From assembly GCA_039796575.1 (NCBI GenBank), contig JBDKJP010000066.1, forward strand, positions 36,299 through 100,298: DNA of 64,000 nt. Reading direction: 5' to 3'. Both the position numbers and the translations under genes were made by a program. The first letter of the stretch is position 1; each line of letters starts with the position of its first letter. Shown piece after piece: positions 35,355-42,896 of the stretch. The DNA comes from UBA668 sp039796575. Its GTDB lineage: Bacteria; Actinomycetota; Acidimicrobiia; Acidimicrobiales; Ilumatobacteraceae. The notes beneath the pieces were generated by a model. The model was not told where the DNA came from and did no database searches. It saw only the letters and a list, made by a program, of their open reading frames with translations.

Positions 35355-35708
35355 GTGGTCGCCTCGTTCGACCTCGTCACGCTCGACGTGCCGCGCCCCG
35401 ACGACTCGGCCCGCTTCTGGTGCGCTGCGCTCGCCCTGCACGAGAGCGAGCGTGAGGACGGTGACCGGTGGATCGTGCTGTCGTCGGCCGAGGGCACGCG
35501 CCGCATCGGGCTGCAGCGCGGTGAAGCCCGGCCCGGCGGGGTGCACCTCGACCTCGTCTGTGCGGACGACGAGTTCGGTGCCGAGGTCGCACGGCTGGTG
35601 GCGCTCGGCTGCACGTTGTCGGCACCGGCGCGTGTCGAGCCCTACGGCTCGATCGCGAATCTCGTCGACCCCGACGGCTACGCGATCGACCTCTGCGCGT
35701 ACCGCTGA
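35355..35708 (+). CDS. VOC (glyoxalase/bleomycin-resistance) fold protein
   Basis: 117 residues. Two beta-alpha-beta-beta-beta units: VASFDLVTLDVPRPDDSARFW at the start and the C-terminal SIANLVDPDGYAIDLCAY typical of glyoxalase-like proteins. It begins two bases after the M20 gene with GTG 35355, so it is probably cotranscribed. The family covers dioxygenases, isomerases and binding proteins; I cannot assign a reaction. Confidence 0.7.
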   Translation: MVASFDLVTLDVPRPDDSARFWCAALALHESEREDGDRWIVLSSAEGTRRIGLQRGEARPGGVHLDLVCADDEFGAEVARLVALGCTLSAPARVEPYGSIANLVDPDGYAIDLCAYR

Positions 35709-35724
35709 CTGGTAGACCTGAGGC

Positions 35725-37326
35725 ATGGGCGTCCTCATCGACAACCCGCTGCTGCTGTTGTTCCTCGTGGTGGGCGTCGGTGCAGCACTCGGCCAGGTGC
35801 GCGTCAAGGGCATCGCGCTCGGCCCGGCGGCGGCGCTGTTCGTCGGCCTGGCGGTGAGCGCCTACGACGAGCGGCTCGCGAACGCGCCGGCCATCGTGCC
35901 GCAGATCGGACTCGCGCTGTTCATCTACACCGTCGGTCTCGCCAGCGGTCCGTCGTTCCTGGCCGAGCTGCGGCGAGGCGGCACCCGGGTGCTGATCGGC
36001 GTGGCGGCGCTGCTGTGCGTCGTGGCACTGGCCGTCGTGGGCGTGGGGGAGCTGTTCGACCTCGACAGCGGCGCACGGGCGGGTGTGTTCGCCGGCAGCC
36101 TCACCAACACGCCGGCGCTGTCGGCCGCCATCAGCTCGCTCGGTGACCGCATCACCGACGGCGCGGTCACCGACCCGGTCATCGGCTATTCGTTGGCGTA
36201 TCCGCTCGGCGTACTCACCATGCTGCTGGCGTCGGCGTGGTCGCTGCGCCGTGGGGCGAAGGTGGCGGCCACCACCGAGGGCGCCGCCGCGGCGGGCGCC
36301 ATCAACGCCACCAGTGCCACGGTGACGGTGCGGCGCGCCGACCTCCCGCCGCTCGGCGACCTGCGCCACTGGGACGGCGCGCACTTCGCCTTCGGCCGGT
36401 ACGAGCACGCCGGTGTGGTGCAGATCGCCACCACCGACGTGCAATTGCAGCCGGGCGACTCGTGCACCGTGATCGGCGCGCCGGCCGACGTCGATCGCTT
36501 CATCGAGTGGGCTGGGGAGCGGAGCACTCGCCATCTCGCGCTCGATCGCGCCCTGCTCGACTTCCGCCGCATCTCGGTGTCGAACCGCAAGCTCGCGGGT
36601 GCCCGCCTGCGCGACCTCGACCTCGAGGGACGCTTCGGTGCCACGATCACGCGGGTGCGGCGCGGTGATCACGACCTGGTCGCCGACGGCGACTTCGTGC
36701 TCCGCCTCGGCGACCGCCTTCGCGTGGTCGGCCCGGCGAAGCGCCTCGGTGACGTGGCGGTGCTGCTGGGCGACAGTGACCGGAGCCTCGGTGAGGTGGA
36801 TGCGATGGGCTTCGCACTCGGCATGAGCATCGGCCTGCTGATCGGCCTGATCGCCGTCCCGCTGCCCGGCGGCGGTGAGATCGAGCTCGGTGTCGGTGGT
36901 GGTCCGCTGATCGCAGGTCTCGTGCTCGGCACGCTGTCGCGCACCGGGCCCATCACGTGGCAGGTGCCGCACGCGGCCAACCTCACGTTGCGTCAGCTCG
37001 GCATCCTCGTCTTCCTCGGCGCAATCGGCATCCGTTCGGGCGCCACGTTCGCCGATGCAGTGGGCACGGGCATCGGGGCTCGTGTCGCCGCGGCGTCTGC
37101 CATCCTCACGCTGTTCATCGCCGTCTCGTCGTTGGCGCTCACGCGGCTGCTCAAGTCCGATCCGATCACGGCGGCGGGGCAGATCGCCGGTGTCGAGACA
37201 CAACCGGCCGTGCACGCGTACGCGGCTGAGGCGACGCAGGGCGACCCGCGGGTCGACGCCGGCTACGCCCTGGTGCTGCCGCTCGCGATGATCGTCAAAC
37301 TGATCCTGGTGCAGCTGCTCGTGTGA
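35725..37326 (+). CDS. AspT/YidE-type transporter with two TrkA-C domains
   Basis: 533 residues with the duplicated layout of the aspartate-alanine exchanger family: five membrane helices (about 1-170), two cytosolic TrkA-C (RCK_C) domains (about 205-275 and 285-355), then about five more helices (360-533). ALFIYTVGLASGPSF in the first half and GILVFLGAIGIRSGATF in the second are the internal-repeat signatures. It should exchange or export a small anion or amino acid. No RCK_N nucleotide-binding domain is present. Its end overlaps the leftward Nudix gene by 32 bases. Confidence 0.8.
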   Translation: MGVLIDNPLLLLFLVVGVGAALGQVRVKGIALGPAAALFVGLAVSAYDERLANAPAIVPQIGLALFIYTVGLASGPSFLAELRRGGTRVLIGVAALLCVVALAVVGVGELFDLDSGARAGVFAGSLTNTPALSAAISSLGDRITDGAVTDPVIGYSLAYPLGVLTMLLASAWSLRRGAKVAATTEGAAAAGAINATSATVTVRRADLPPLGDLRHWDGAHFAFGRYEHAGVVQIATTDVQLQPGDSCTVIGAPADVDRFIEWAGERSTRHLALDRALLDFRRISVSNRKLAGARLRDLDLEGRFGATITRVRRGDHDLVADGDFVLRLGDRLRVVGPAKRLGDVAVLLGDSDRSLGEVDAMGFALGMSIGLLIGLIAVPLPGGGEIELGVGGGPLIAGLVLGTLSRTGPITWQVPHAANLTLRQLGILVFLGAIGIRSGATFADAVGTGIGARVAAASAILTLFIAVSSLALTRLLKSDPITAAGQIAGVETQPAVHAYAAEATQGDPRVDAGYALVLPLAMIVKLILVQLLV

Positions 37327-37675
37327 GGCGGGCCCAGTGGTGGGCGGCGCGGGGTTCGGGTGGCGCGTCGAGCAGCCACCACTGTGGAGGCTGGTCGGGT
37401 TCGCCAACGAGCGGTGTGTCGGGTGACGCGACGAACAGGTGGGCGACGCCGAACGTGTGCACCTCGTTGCCGTCCGGGTCGATGTTCGTGACGGTGTCGA
37501 TGAGCACCGGAGCGGGCCGCAGCAGCTCTGCCTCGATGCCGGTCTCCTCGCGGAGCTCTCGTCGAGTCGCGTCCAGCGGGTGCTCACCGGGTTGCGCACG
37601 GCCGCCGGGCGGGAGCCACTTCCCGAAGTGCGCGTGCCGGATCAGCACGGTCGACGTCCGGGTCGGGTCGAGCAC
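37295..37675 (-). CDS. Nudix hydrolase
   Basis: 126 residues. The Nudix box GRAQPGEHPLDATRRELREE followed by TGI fits G-x5-E-x7-REUxEE-x2-GU exactly. It probably hydrolyses a nucleoside diphosphate derivative. The start is GTG 37675, directly after an in-frame TGA, so the N-terminus (MLDPTRTSTVLIRH) is about 20-30 residues shorter than common for this group. A tiny ORF abuts it upstream. Confidence 0.75.
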   Translation of the reverse strand: MLDPTRTSTVLIRHAHFGKWLPPGGRAQPGEHPLDATRRELREETGIEAELLRPAPVLIDTVTNIDPDGNEVHTFGVAHLFVASPDTPLVGEPDQPPQWWLLDAPPEPRAAHHWARLTRAAAPGSV

Positions 37676-37807
37676 TCACGCCCAGCACACCAACTCGCCC
37701 GTCGGCGCATCGGGGGAGAGCGATGCGAGCGCCGACAGCGCATCGCCTTCGACGATCGTGTGCTCGTCGGCCAGGGAGGCCAGCACCATCAGGTCGGCGT
37801 GGCGCAC
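37676..37807 (-). CDS. Possible 43-residue protein abutting the Nudix gene
   Basis: GTG 37807 to TGA 37676 encodes VRHADLMVLASLADEHTIVE and 23 more residues, in the same frame as the Nudix gene and separated from it only by the stop codon. It has plausible amphipathic composition. It could be a real small gene, or the remains of an N-terminal extension of the Nudix protein closed by a stop. I cannot decide from sequence alone. Confidence 0.3.
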   Translation of the reverse strand: MRHADLMVLASLADEHTIVEGDALSALASLSPDAPTGELVCWA

Positions 37808-37824
37808 GGGCTCCCAGGAACGCA

Positions 37825-37854
37825 AAGGGGCACCGGCCGAAGCCGGTGCCCCTT
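37825..37854 (-). terminator. UUCG-loop terminator after the NMT1-type importer operon
   Basis: A perfect 13-bp stem (37825-37837 with 37842-37854). On the minus strand the loop is TTCG closed by C-G, the hyper-stable tetraloop, and the stem ends in TTT. It lies 19 bases after the binding-protein stop codon. Confidence 0.85.
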
Positions 37855-37872
37855 CACGGAACGGATCGTCGA

Positions 37873-39108
37873 TCAGAGCTTGATGCTCGGGTCGATGAAC
37901 TGGTTGGTGACGATGTCGGCCGGCACGAGACCTGCCTTGGGCGTGGCGCCCTGGGCCTCGTACACCGGGATGGCCTTCTCGATGAGGTCGGCGACGCGAG
38001 CCTCGTCGAACTGACCGATCACGCCGCTGGCCGGATCGTTGGCCTGCAGGCCGTCGGCCTTGATCGTCTCGACGCCGAAGGCGGCAGCGCCCTCGGTGTA
38101 GGTCCAGCCGAAGGCCTCACCGAACGAGGCGACGGCGTCGAGGATGACCTTGTTGCCGTGGCTCGGGTCGGTCAGGTAGTCGACCGTCGACTGCTGGATC
38201 ATCGGCACGAGAGCGGCGAAGCAGTCGGCGTACTTCTCGATGTTCTCCGGCTTGGTGGCGATGGACTGGGCGTAGTTCTTCCAGCCGATGTCGTTGATGT
38301 ACTCGTACGCGACCGGCTTGCCCCAGTCGGTGAGCTCGTTCTCGTACAGGTACGGCTCGGCCGAGCCGAAGCCCTGCTGCGCAGCGTTGCCCTCGTCGGC
38401 GATGAACAGGGCCGGGTCACCGGTGTAGGAACCGTCGACCTGCTCCTTCGACAGCACGCCCGTGGCGGTGAGGAAGTCCATGTACGCCGCGCCACCGAAG
38501 TAGCGGACCGTGACATTGGCGGCGCCGAGGTCGGCGATGCCCTTCACGTCGGGGTAGGTGGCCGGATCCCACATGATCATCTGCGGGTTCTTCTCGAAGC
38601 CGCTCATCACGGCGACGGTCGGGAACTCGCTGCCCGAGAACTGGATGGCCTCGTCGGTGTACACGAAGCCGGCGAGGATGTCGTCGTCGTTGTACATGAT
38701 CTGGGTGACCGGGGTGAACTGCTGCGGCAGGCCGCCCGAACGGATCTGGATCTTCACGCCCTGGTCGACGCCGCCCGACACGAGCGGGCCCGTGACGTAC
38801 GCCTTGTCGGCATCCATCTCGTAGCCGTCGCCGATGAGGTTGTAGAGGAAGCCGTGCTCGGCCTCGGGCATCCAGTCGGTCTGGATGGCGACGGTGTCGG
38901 GGCAGACGCCGGTGAGCGGGCCCGATGCGGCGCCGGCGGTGGTCTCGCTGCCGCCAGCCGTCGTCTCGGTGCCGCCTGCGGTGGTCTCGCTGCCTGCCGT
39001 GGTCTCTGCGGCGGTGCCGTCAGTGCTCTCGTCGTCGCCGCATGCGGCGAGCACGAGCACGGAGGCAACCGCAGCGGCCAGCAACTTCTGACTGCGACGG
39101 ATGTGCAT
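37873..39108 (-). CDS. ABC transporter substrate-binding lipoprotein, NMT1/TauA-like
   Basis: 411 residues from ATG 39108, preceded by AAGGAG with six bases spacing, which decides the start over upstream ATGs. The signal ends in LVLAACG (lipobox Cys at about 21). A linker of about 40 residues repeats ETTAGG-like units. The mature domain contains TVAIQTDWMPEAEHGFLYNLI, as in NMT1/THI5-like binding proteins (ThiY, TauA, pyrimidine- or sulfonate-binders). Ligand unknown; with a cytosine-deaminase-like enzyme nearby, a pyrimidine or related heterocycle is a reasonable guess. Last gene before the strong terminator. Confidence 0.85.
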   Translation of the reverse strand: MHIRRSQKLLAAAVASVLVLAACGDDESTDGTAAETTAGSETTAGGTETTAGGSETTAGAASGPLTGVCPDTVAIQTDWMPEAEHGFLYNLIGDGYEMDADKAYVTGPLVSGGVDQGVKIQIRSGGLPQQFTPVTQIMYNDDDILAGFVYTDEAIQFSGSEFPTVAVMSGFEKNPQMIMWDPATYPDVKGIADLGAANVTVRYFGGAAYMDFLTATGVLSKEQVDGSYTGDPALFIADEGNAAQQGFGSAEPYLYENELTDWGKPVAYEYINDIGWKNYAQSIATKPENIEKYADCFAALVPMIQQSTVDYLTDPSHGNKVILDAVASFGEAFGWTYTEGAAAFGVETIKADGLQANDPASGVIGQFDEARVADLIEKAIPVYEAQGATPKAGLVPADIVTNQFIDPSIKL

Positions 39109-39164
39109 GTGGTACTCCTTCATTGGTTTGTTCACGCTGATAGTGGGTTGGTAGGGGACGGGTG

Positions 39165-40076
39165 TCAGCTGTTGCGACGAGTGGCCTCGTGCCAATGACC
39201 GACGACGAGCTTGCCGATCCAGCTGAAGACGAAGAAGACGAGGATGCCGAGGGCGGAGGCGACGAGGAGGCCGCCGTACATCTGCGGGTAGCGCAGCTTC
39301 TGGCGGAACTGCTCCATCACGATGCCGATGCCCGGCTTCTGACCCTGACGGAAGAACTGCTCACCGACGATGGCGCCGATGACCGCGAGGCCGGCCGAGA
39401 TGCGGAACCCGGTGAAGATGGCGGGCATCGCCGACGGGAACTGCAGCTTGTACAGCCGTGTGCGACGCGTGGCCTTGCGCAGGGTGAACAGGTCGTGCTG
39501 CGACGCGTCGACCGACGTGAGGCCGAACAGCGTGTTCGTGACGATGGGGAAGATGGAGATCATCACCACCACGTAGATGCGCGACGCCATGCCACCACCG
39601 AACACCGAGTAGATGATGGGCACGATGGCGAGCACCGGGGTGGCCTGCAGGGCGACCAGGTACGGGTAGATGGAACGCTCGGCCCACACCGCCTGCGCCA
39701 TGAACACCGCGAGCGCCATGCCGAGGACGATGGAGATCGCGAGGCCGATGAACGCCGCGTACGTGGTCCACCACAGGCCCTCGAGGAGCTGCTTGCGCAC
39801 CACCGACTCGAGGAACGCCTGATCGACGACGGTGACGGGGGAGGGCAGCAGCGACGGGTTCTTGTCGAGGAACCGGCGCATGCCGTCGCGGTGCATGTAC
39901 TCCCAGAACCCGATGAACAGCAGGAACACGATGAACGGCCCGAGGTAGGTGCTCAGGCTGATGCGCACGCCTTCCTTCTGGGGCGGCACGAGCGAGTCGT
40001 CGATGGTGGGGTTCACGCCATGGATGACCGCTGCGTCGGCGGCGATCTGCGCGTTGCCGTCTTCGGTGAGGCTCAT
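39165..40076 (-). CDS. ABC transporter permease, TauC/SsuC/ThiX-like
   Basis: 303 residues. A cytoplasmic N-terminus of about 45 residues, then six helices. The loop that contacts the ATPase reads HDLFTLRKATRRTRLYKLQFPSAMPAIFTGFRI, the EAA-type motif of the sulfonate/nitrate/thiamine-precursor group. ATG 40076 overlaps the ATPase stop. It works with the ATPase encoded upstream and the binding protein encoded 56 bases downstream. Confidence 0.88.
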   Translation of the reverse strand: MSLTEDGNAQIAADAAVIHGVNPTIDDSLVPPQKEGVRISLSTYLGPFIVFLLFIGFWEYMHRDGMRRFLDKNPSLLPSPVTVVDQAFLESVVRKQLLEGLWWTTYAAFIGLAISIVLGMALAVFMAQAVWAERSIYPYLVALQATPVLAIVPIIYSVFGGGMASRIYVVVMISIFPIVTNTLFGLTSVDASQHDLFTLRKATRRTRLYKLQFPSAMPAIFTGFRISAGLAVIGAIVGEQFFRQGQKPGIGIVMEQFRQKLRYPQMYGGLLVASALGILVFFVFSWIGKLVVGHWHEATRRNS

Positions 40077-40873
40077 GCGTGTGCTCCACGGAGGGACGCC
40101 GACAGCTCGCCGCACAGGCGGGCGAACTCGGGCTCGAAGCGGAGCTCGGGCCGGCGGGGGTAGTCGAAGGGGATGTCGTACTCGGCGACCAGTGCGCCGG
40201 GACGGGCGCTCATCACGAGCACGCGGGTGCTGAGGAACACCGCCTCGCTGATGGAGTGGGTGATGAACAGGCCGGCGAACCGCTGCCGTTCGAAGAGGCT
40301 GATGACCTCGTCGTTGAGGCGCTCGCGGGTGATCTCGTCGACCGCACCGAACGGCTCGTCGAACAGGAACACGCTCGGGTCGAGCACCAGGGTGCGGGCC
40401 AACGACGCGCGCATCTTCATGCCACCCGAGAGCTGCTTGGGGTACTTGCCCTCGAACCCGGCGAGGCCGACCAGCTCGATGGCGTCGGCGGCGCGCTTCG
40501 CGCGCTCGGCCTTGCCCACACCGTCGAGCTCGGCGAGGAGCTCCACGTTGCGCTGCACGGTGCGCCACTGCAGGAGGGTGGCGTCCTGGAACACGTAGCC
40601 GACCTTCGACAGGTCGACGTCGACCGAGCCGGTGGTGGGCTTGTGCAGCCCGGAGGCGATCTTCAGCAAGGTGCTCTTGCCACAACCGGACGGCCCGACC
40701 ACGGTGACGAACTCACCGGGCCGCACGTCGAAGGAGGTTTCACTCAAGGCATGAGTTCCATCGGGGTACACCATGGACACCCCTCTGAAACTCAGTGCAG
40801 GGGCGGGCACCGAGGCGTTCATCGGCGTCACCATAGTGGGCGCGACTGTCTCGCTCTGCGTCCGCTCGGCCAT
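40073..40873 (-). CDS. ABC transporter ATPase, TauB/SsuB-like
   Basis: 266 residues. Walker A GPSGCGKST, signature QLSGGMKMRASLAR and Walker B VFLFDEPFGAVDE are intact; FVTVVGPSGCGKSTLLKIASGL is typical of the NitT/TauT importers. ATG 40873 overlaps the SDR stop codon (TGATG), tying it to the upstream dehydrogenase. Confidence 0.9.
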   Translation of the reverse strand: MAERTQSETVAPTMVTPMNASVPAPALSFRGVSMVYPDGTHALSETSFDVRPGEFVTVVGPSGCGKSTLLKIASGLHKPTTGSVDVDLSKVGYVFQDATLLQWRTVQRNVELLAELDGVGKAERAKRAADAIELVGLAGFEGKYPKQLSGGMKMRASLARTLVLDPSVFLFDEPFGAVDEITRERLNDEVISLFERQRFAGLFITHSISEAVFLSTRVLVMSARPGALVAEYDIPFDYPRRPELRFEPEFARLCGELSASLRGAHA

Positions 40874-41637
40874 CAGTGCATCACCATTCCACCGCTCACG
40901 TTCATCGCCTGTCCGGTGCAGTACCTGGCCTCGTCGGAGGCGAGGAACACGGCCATGTCGGCCACTTCCGACGGCGCCGCGCAGCGCCCGAGCGGCGACA
41001 TCGACGACCACTTGGCCACCATCTCCGGGGTGCGCGTGTCGGCCCCCATCTCGGTGAGCACGTAGCCGGGGCAGATGCAGTTGGCGCGGATGCCGTGCTG
41101 GCCGAGTTCCATCGCGGTGACACGTGTGAGACCGATGACCGCCGCCTTCGACGCGGCGTAGTGCGCCTGGTTGGGCGAGCCCACCTTGCCGCCCATCGAG
41201 GCCATGTTGATGATGCAGCCCTGGTCGCCCGCAGCGATCATGGCGCGTGCGGCGACCTGCGTGGTGACGAGCATCGCCCGCACGTTCACGTCGAACGTGG
41301 CATCCCAGTCGGCCACGGTGATGTCGAGCAGCGGCGCCATGCGCAGGATGCCGGCGTTGTTCACCATGATGTCGATGCCGCCGAGGCTGTCGATGGCGCT
41401 CCGGGTGACGTCGGCGGTCTGCTCAGGGTCGGCCAGGTCGACGCCGAACGCCGCGGCGCCGAGTGCCTCGGCCGTGCGGGCGCACAGCTCGCTCTCGCGG
41501 TCGAGCAACGCCAGCGCAGCACCCTCGCGGTGGAGCGCTTCGGCGATCGCCGCCCCGATGCCACGTGCCGCGCCAGTGACGAGCGCACGACGGCCTTCGA
41601 GGCGACCTCGTGCAGGGGCAGTGCGGTCGGTCACCAT
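40873..41637 (-). CDS. Short-chain dehydrogenase/reductase
   Basis: 254 residues, classical SDR. The cofactor motif ALVTGAARGIGAAIAEAL, NNAGIL, and the catalytic Ser...Tyr-x-x-x-Lys (NMASM...YAASK) are complete, as is the C-terminal NVSGGMVMH. The Asp at the end of beta-2 (LLDRES) favours NAD(H). Directly coupled to the importer ATPase, so it may oxidise the imported compound. It has its own candidate -10 box (41647-41652). Confidence 0.88.
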   Translation of the reverse strand: MVTDRTAPARGRLEGRRALVTGAARGIGAAIAEALHREGAALALLDRESELCARTAEALGAAAFGVDLADPEQTADVTRSAIDSLGGIDIMVNNAGILRMAPLLDITVADWDATFDVNVRAMLVTTQVAARAMIAAGDQGCIINMASMGGKVGSPNQAHYAASKAAVIGLTRVTAMELGQHGIRANCICPGYVLTEMGADTRTPEMVAKWSSMSPLGRCAAPSEVADMAVFLASDEARYCTGQAMNVSGGMVMH

Positions 41638-41646
41638 GTGAGCGTC

Positions 41647-41652
41647 ATCGTA
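41647..41652 (-). promoter_or_regulatory. Candidate -10 box (TACGAT) for the SDR-importer genes
   Basis: TACGAT on the minus strand, nine bases before ATG 41637, in the 65-bp gap after the deaminase gene. It suggests an internal start for the transporter half of the operon. Confidence 0.35.
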
Positions 41653-41702
41653 CGACAGCCGTTCGGCACGAATTCGCCGTTGGTGTGAACACTCTGTTTC
41701 GG

Positions 41703-42881
41703 CTACGTCCCCGCGACCACGACACCGTTGCGCAGCACCACCCGGCCGGTCGGACCGAACGCCACGGCCTCGCGGACGGAGACGGCGGGGAGCAGCACCA
41801 GGTCGGCCACATCACCCGGCGACAGGCCCGCGACCTGCAGGCCGAGCGCTCGCCGGGCGGCGCTGCTGACCGAGTGGTAGGCGTCGTCGGGCAACTGGTG
41901 CCCGGCCATCACCATCAGCGCCGCGGTCTCCAGGCAGTCGCCGCGACCGACGAGGTTGAACGGGTCCTGCAGGTTGTCGGCACCGGCCGCGACGTTCACA
42001 CCGGCTTCGCGCAGGGCGCGCACGGCGGTGAGCGCCCGCGGCATGGCCTCCTGGTGCTCGCGGCCCTGCAGGTACAGGTTGCTGCTCGGCAACGCCACCA
42101 CGCTGATGCCTGCCGCGGCCACCATCTCGGCGGTGCGTGCCTGCACGTCGGCCGGTTGCATGCCCAGGCTCACGCAGTGGCTGGCGGTCACGCCGTGCTC
42201 GAACCCGGTGTCGAGCACCCGGCGGGCGAGGTAGGGGAGCGCGAAGCGGGTCGGGTCGAGCGTCTCGTCGGTGTGGAGGTCGAGCGGGAGCGCGGCCTCG
42301 CCGGCGAGCTCGAGCAGGAAGTCGGTGGCGTGCTCGGGGTCGTCCTCGAGGTGCGGGCATCCACCGACGCCGTCGATGCCGAGCGTCACGGCCTCGCGCA
42401 CGAGGCGCCGTTGATCGTCGTCGGTGCACGGCCAGCCGCAGAGCGCGAACACCTGGATGTCGACGAGCCCGCGGAGTCGGTCGCGCACGTCGAGCAGCGC
42501 TTCGGCCGAAGTGAGGCCGTTCTCGGTGGTGACGTCGGCATGGGTGCGGATGGCGGTGGCACCGTTCGCGAGGATGAGGCGCGCGGCCCGCTCGGCGCGC
42601 GCCGCGGTGTCGTCGCGGGTGAGGAGGTGCCGGTGCGTCTCCATCGCGACGATGGCACCCATCAGGTCGCCGGTGGGGTTTGGCACGGTCTCGGCGAGGA
42701 ACGCCTTGTCGAGGTGCGCATGGGCTTCCGCCATCGCCGGCAGGAGCAGGCGCCCCTCCGCGTGGAGCAGGTCGTCACCCGGTTCGGCGGGTGCCCCGAC
42801 CGAACGGACGAGCCCGGCCTCCGTGCGCACCGTGGCGACCGAACCGTCGGGGAGCAGTGCGTCGACGATGGAGAGCGCCAT
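41703..42881 (-). CDS. Cytosine deaminase-like amidohydrolase
   Basis: 392 residues. Metal-site motifs in order: EAHAHLDKAF (HxH), THADVT, DLHTDE, ASHCVS and GADNLQDPFN, the pattern of cytosine deaminase/atrazine chlorohydrolase-type enzymes (CodA-like, one metal). It should deaminate or dechlorinate an N-heterocycle; the true substrate is uncertain because this subgroup is broad. Flanked by a gamma-glutamyltransferase-like gene 15 bases upstream and the SDR/importer set downstream. Confidence 0.8.
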   Translation of the reverse strand: MALSIVDALLPDGSVATVRTEAGLVRSVGAPAEPGDDLLHAEGRLLLPAMAEAHAHLDKAFLAETVPNPTGDLMGAIVAMETHRHLLTRDDTAARAERAARLILANGATAIRTHADVTTENGLTSAEALLDVRDRLRGLVDIQVFALCGWPCTDDDQRRLVREAVTLGIDGVGGCPHLEDDPEHATDFLLELAGEAALPLDLHTDETLDPTRFALPYLARRVLDTGFEHGVTASHCVSLGMQPADVQARTAEMVAAAGISVVALPSSNLYLQGREHQEAMPRALTAVRALREAGVNVAAGADNLQDPFNLVGRGDCLETAALMVMAGHQLPDDAYHSVSSAARRALGLQVAGLSPGDVADLVLLPAVSVREAVAFGPTGRVVLRNGVVVAGT

Positions 42882-42888
42882 GCCGAGG

Positions 42889-42894
42889 AGGGTA
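42889..42894 (-). promoter_or_regulatory. Candidate -10 box (TACCCT) for the deaminase gene
   Basis: TACCCT on the minus strand, seven bases before ATG 42881, just upstream of a 15-base intergenic gap. It may only be chance in a polycistron. Confidence 0.25.
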
Positions 42895-42896
42895 GA

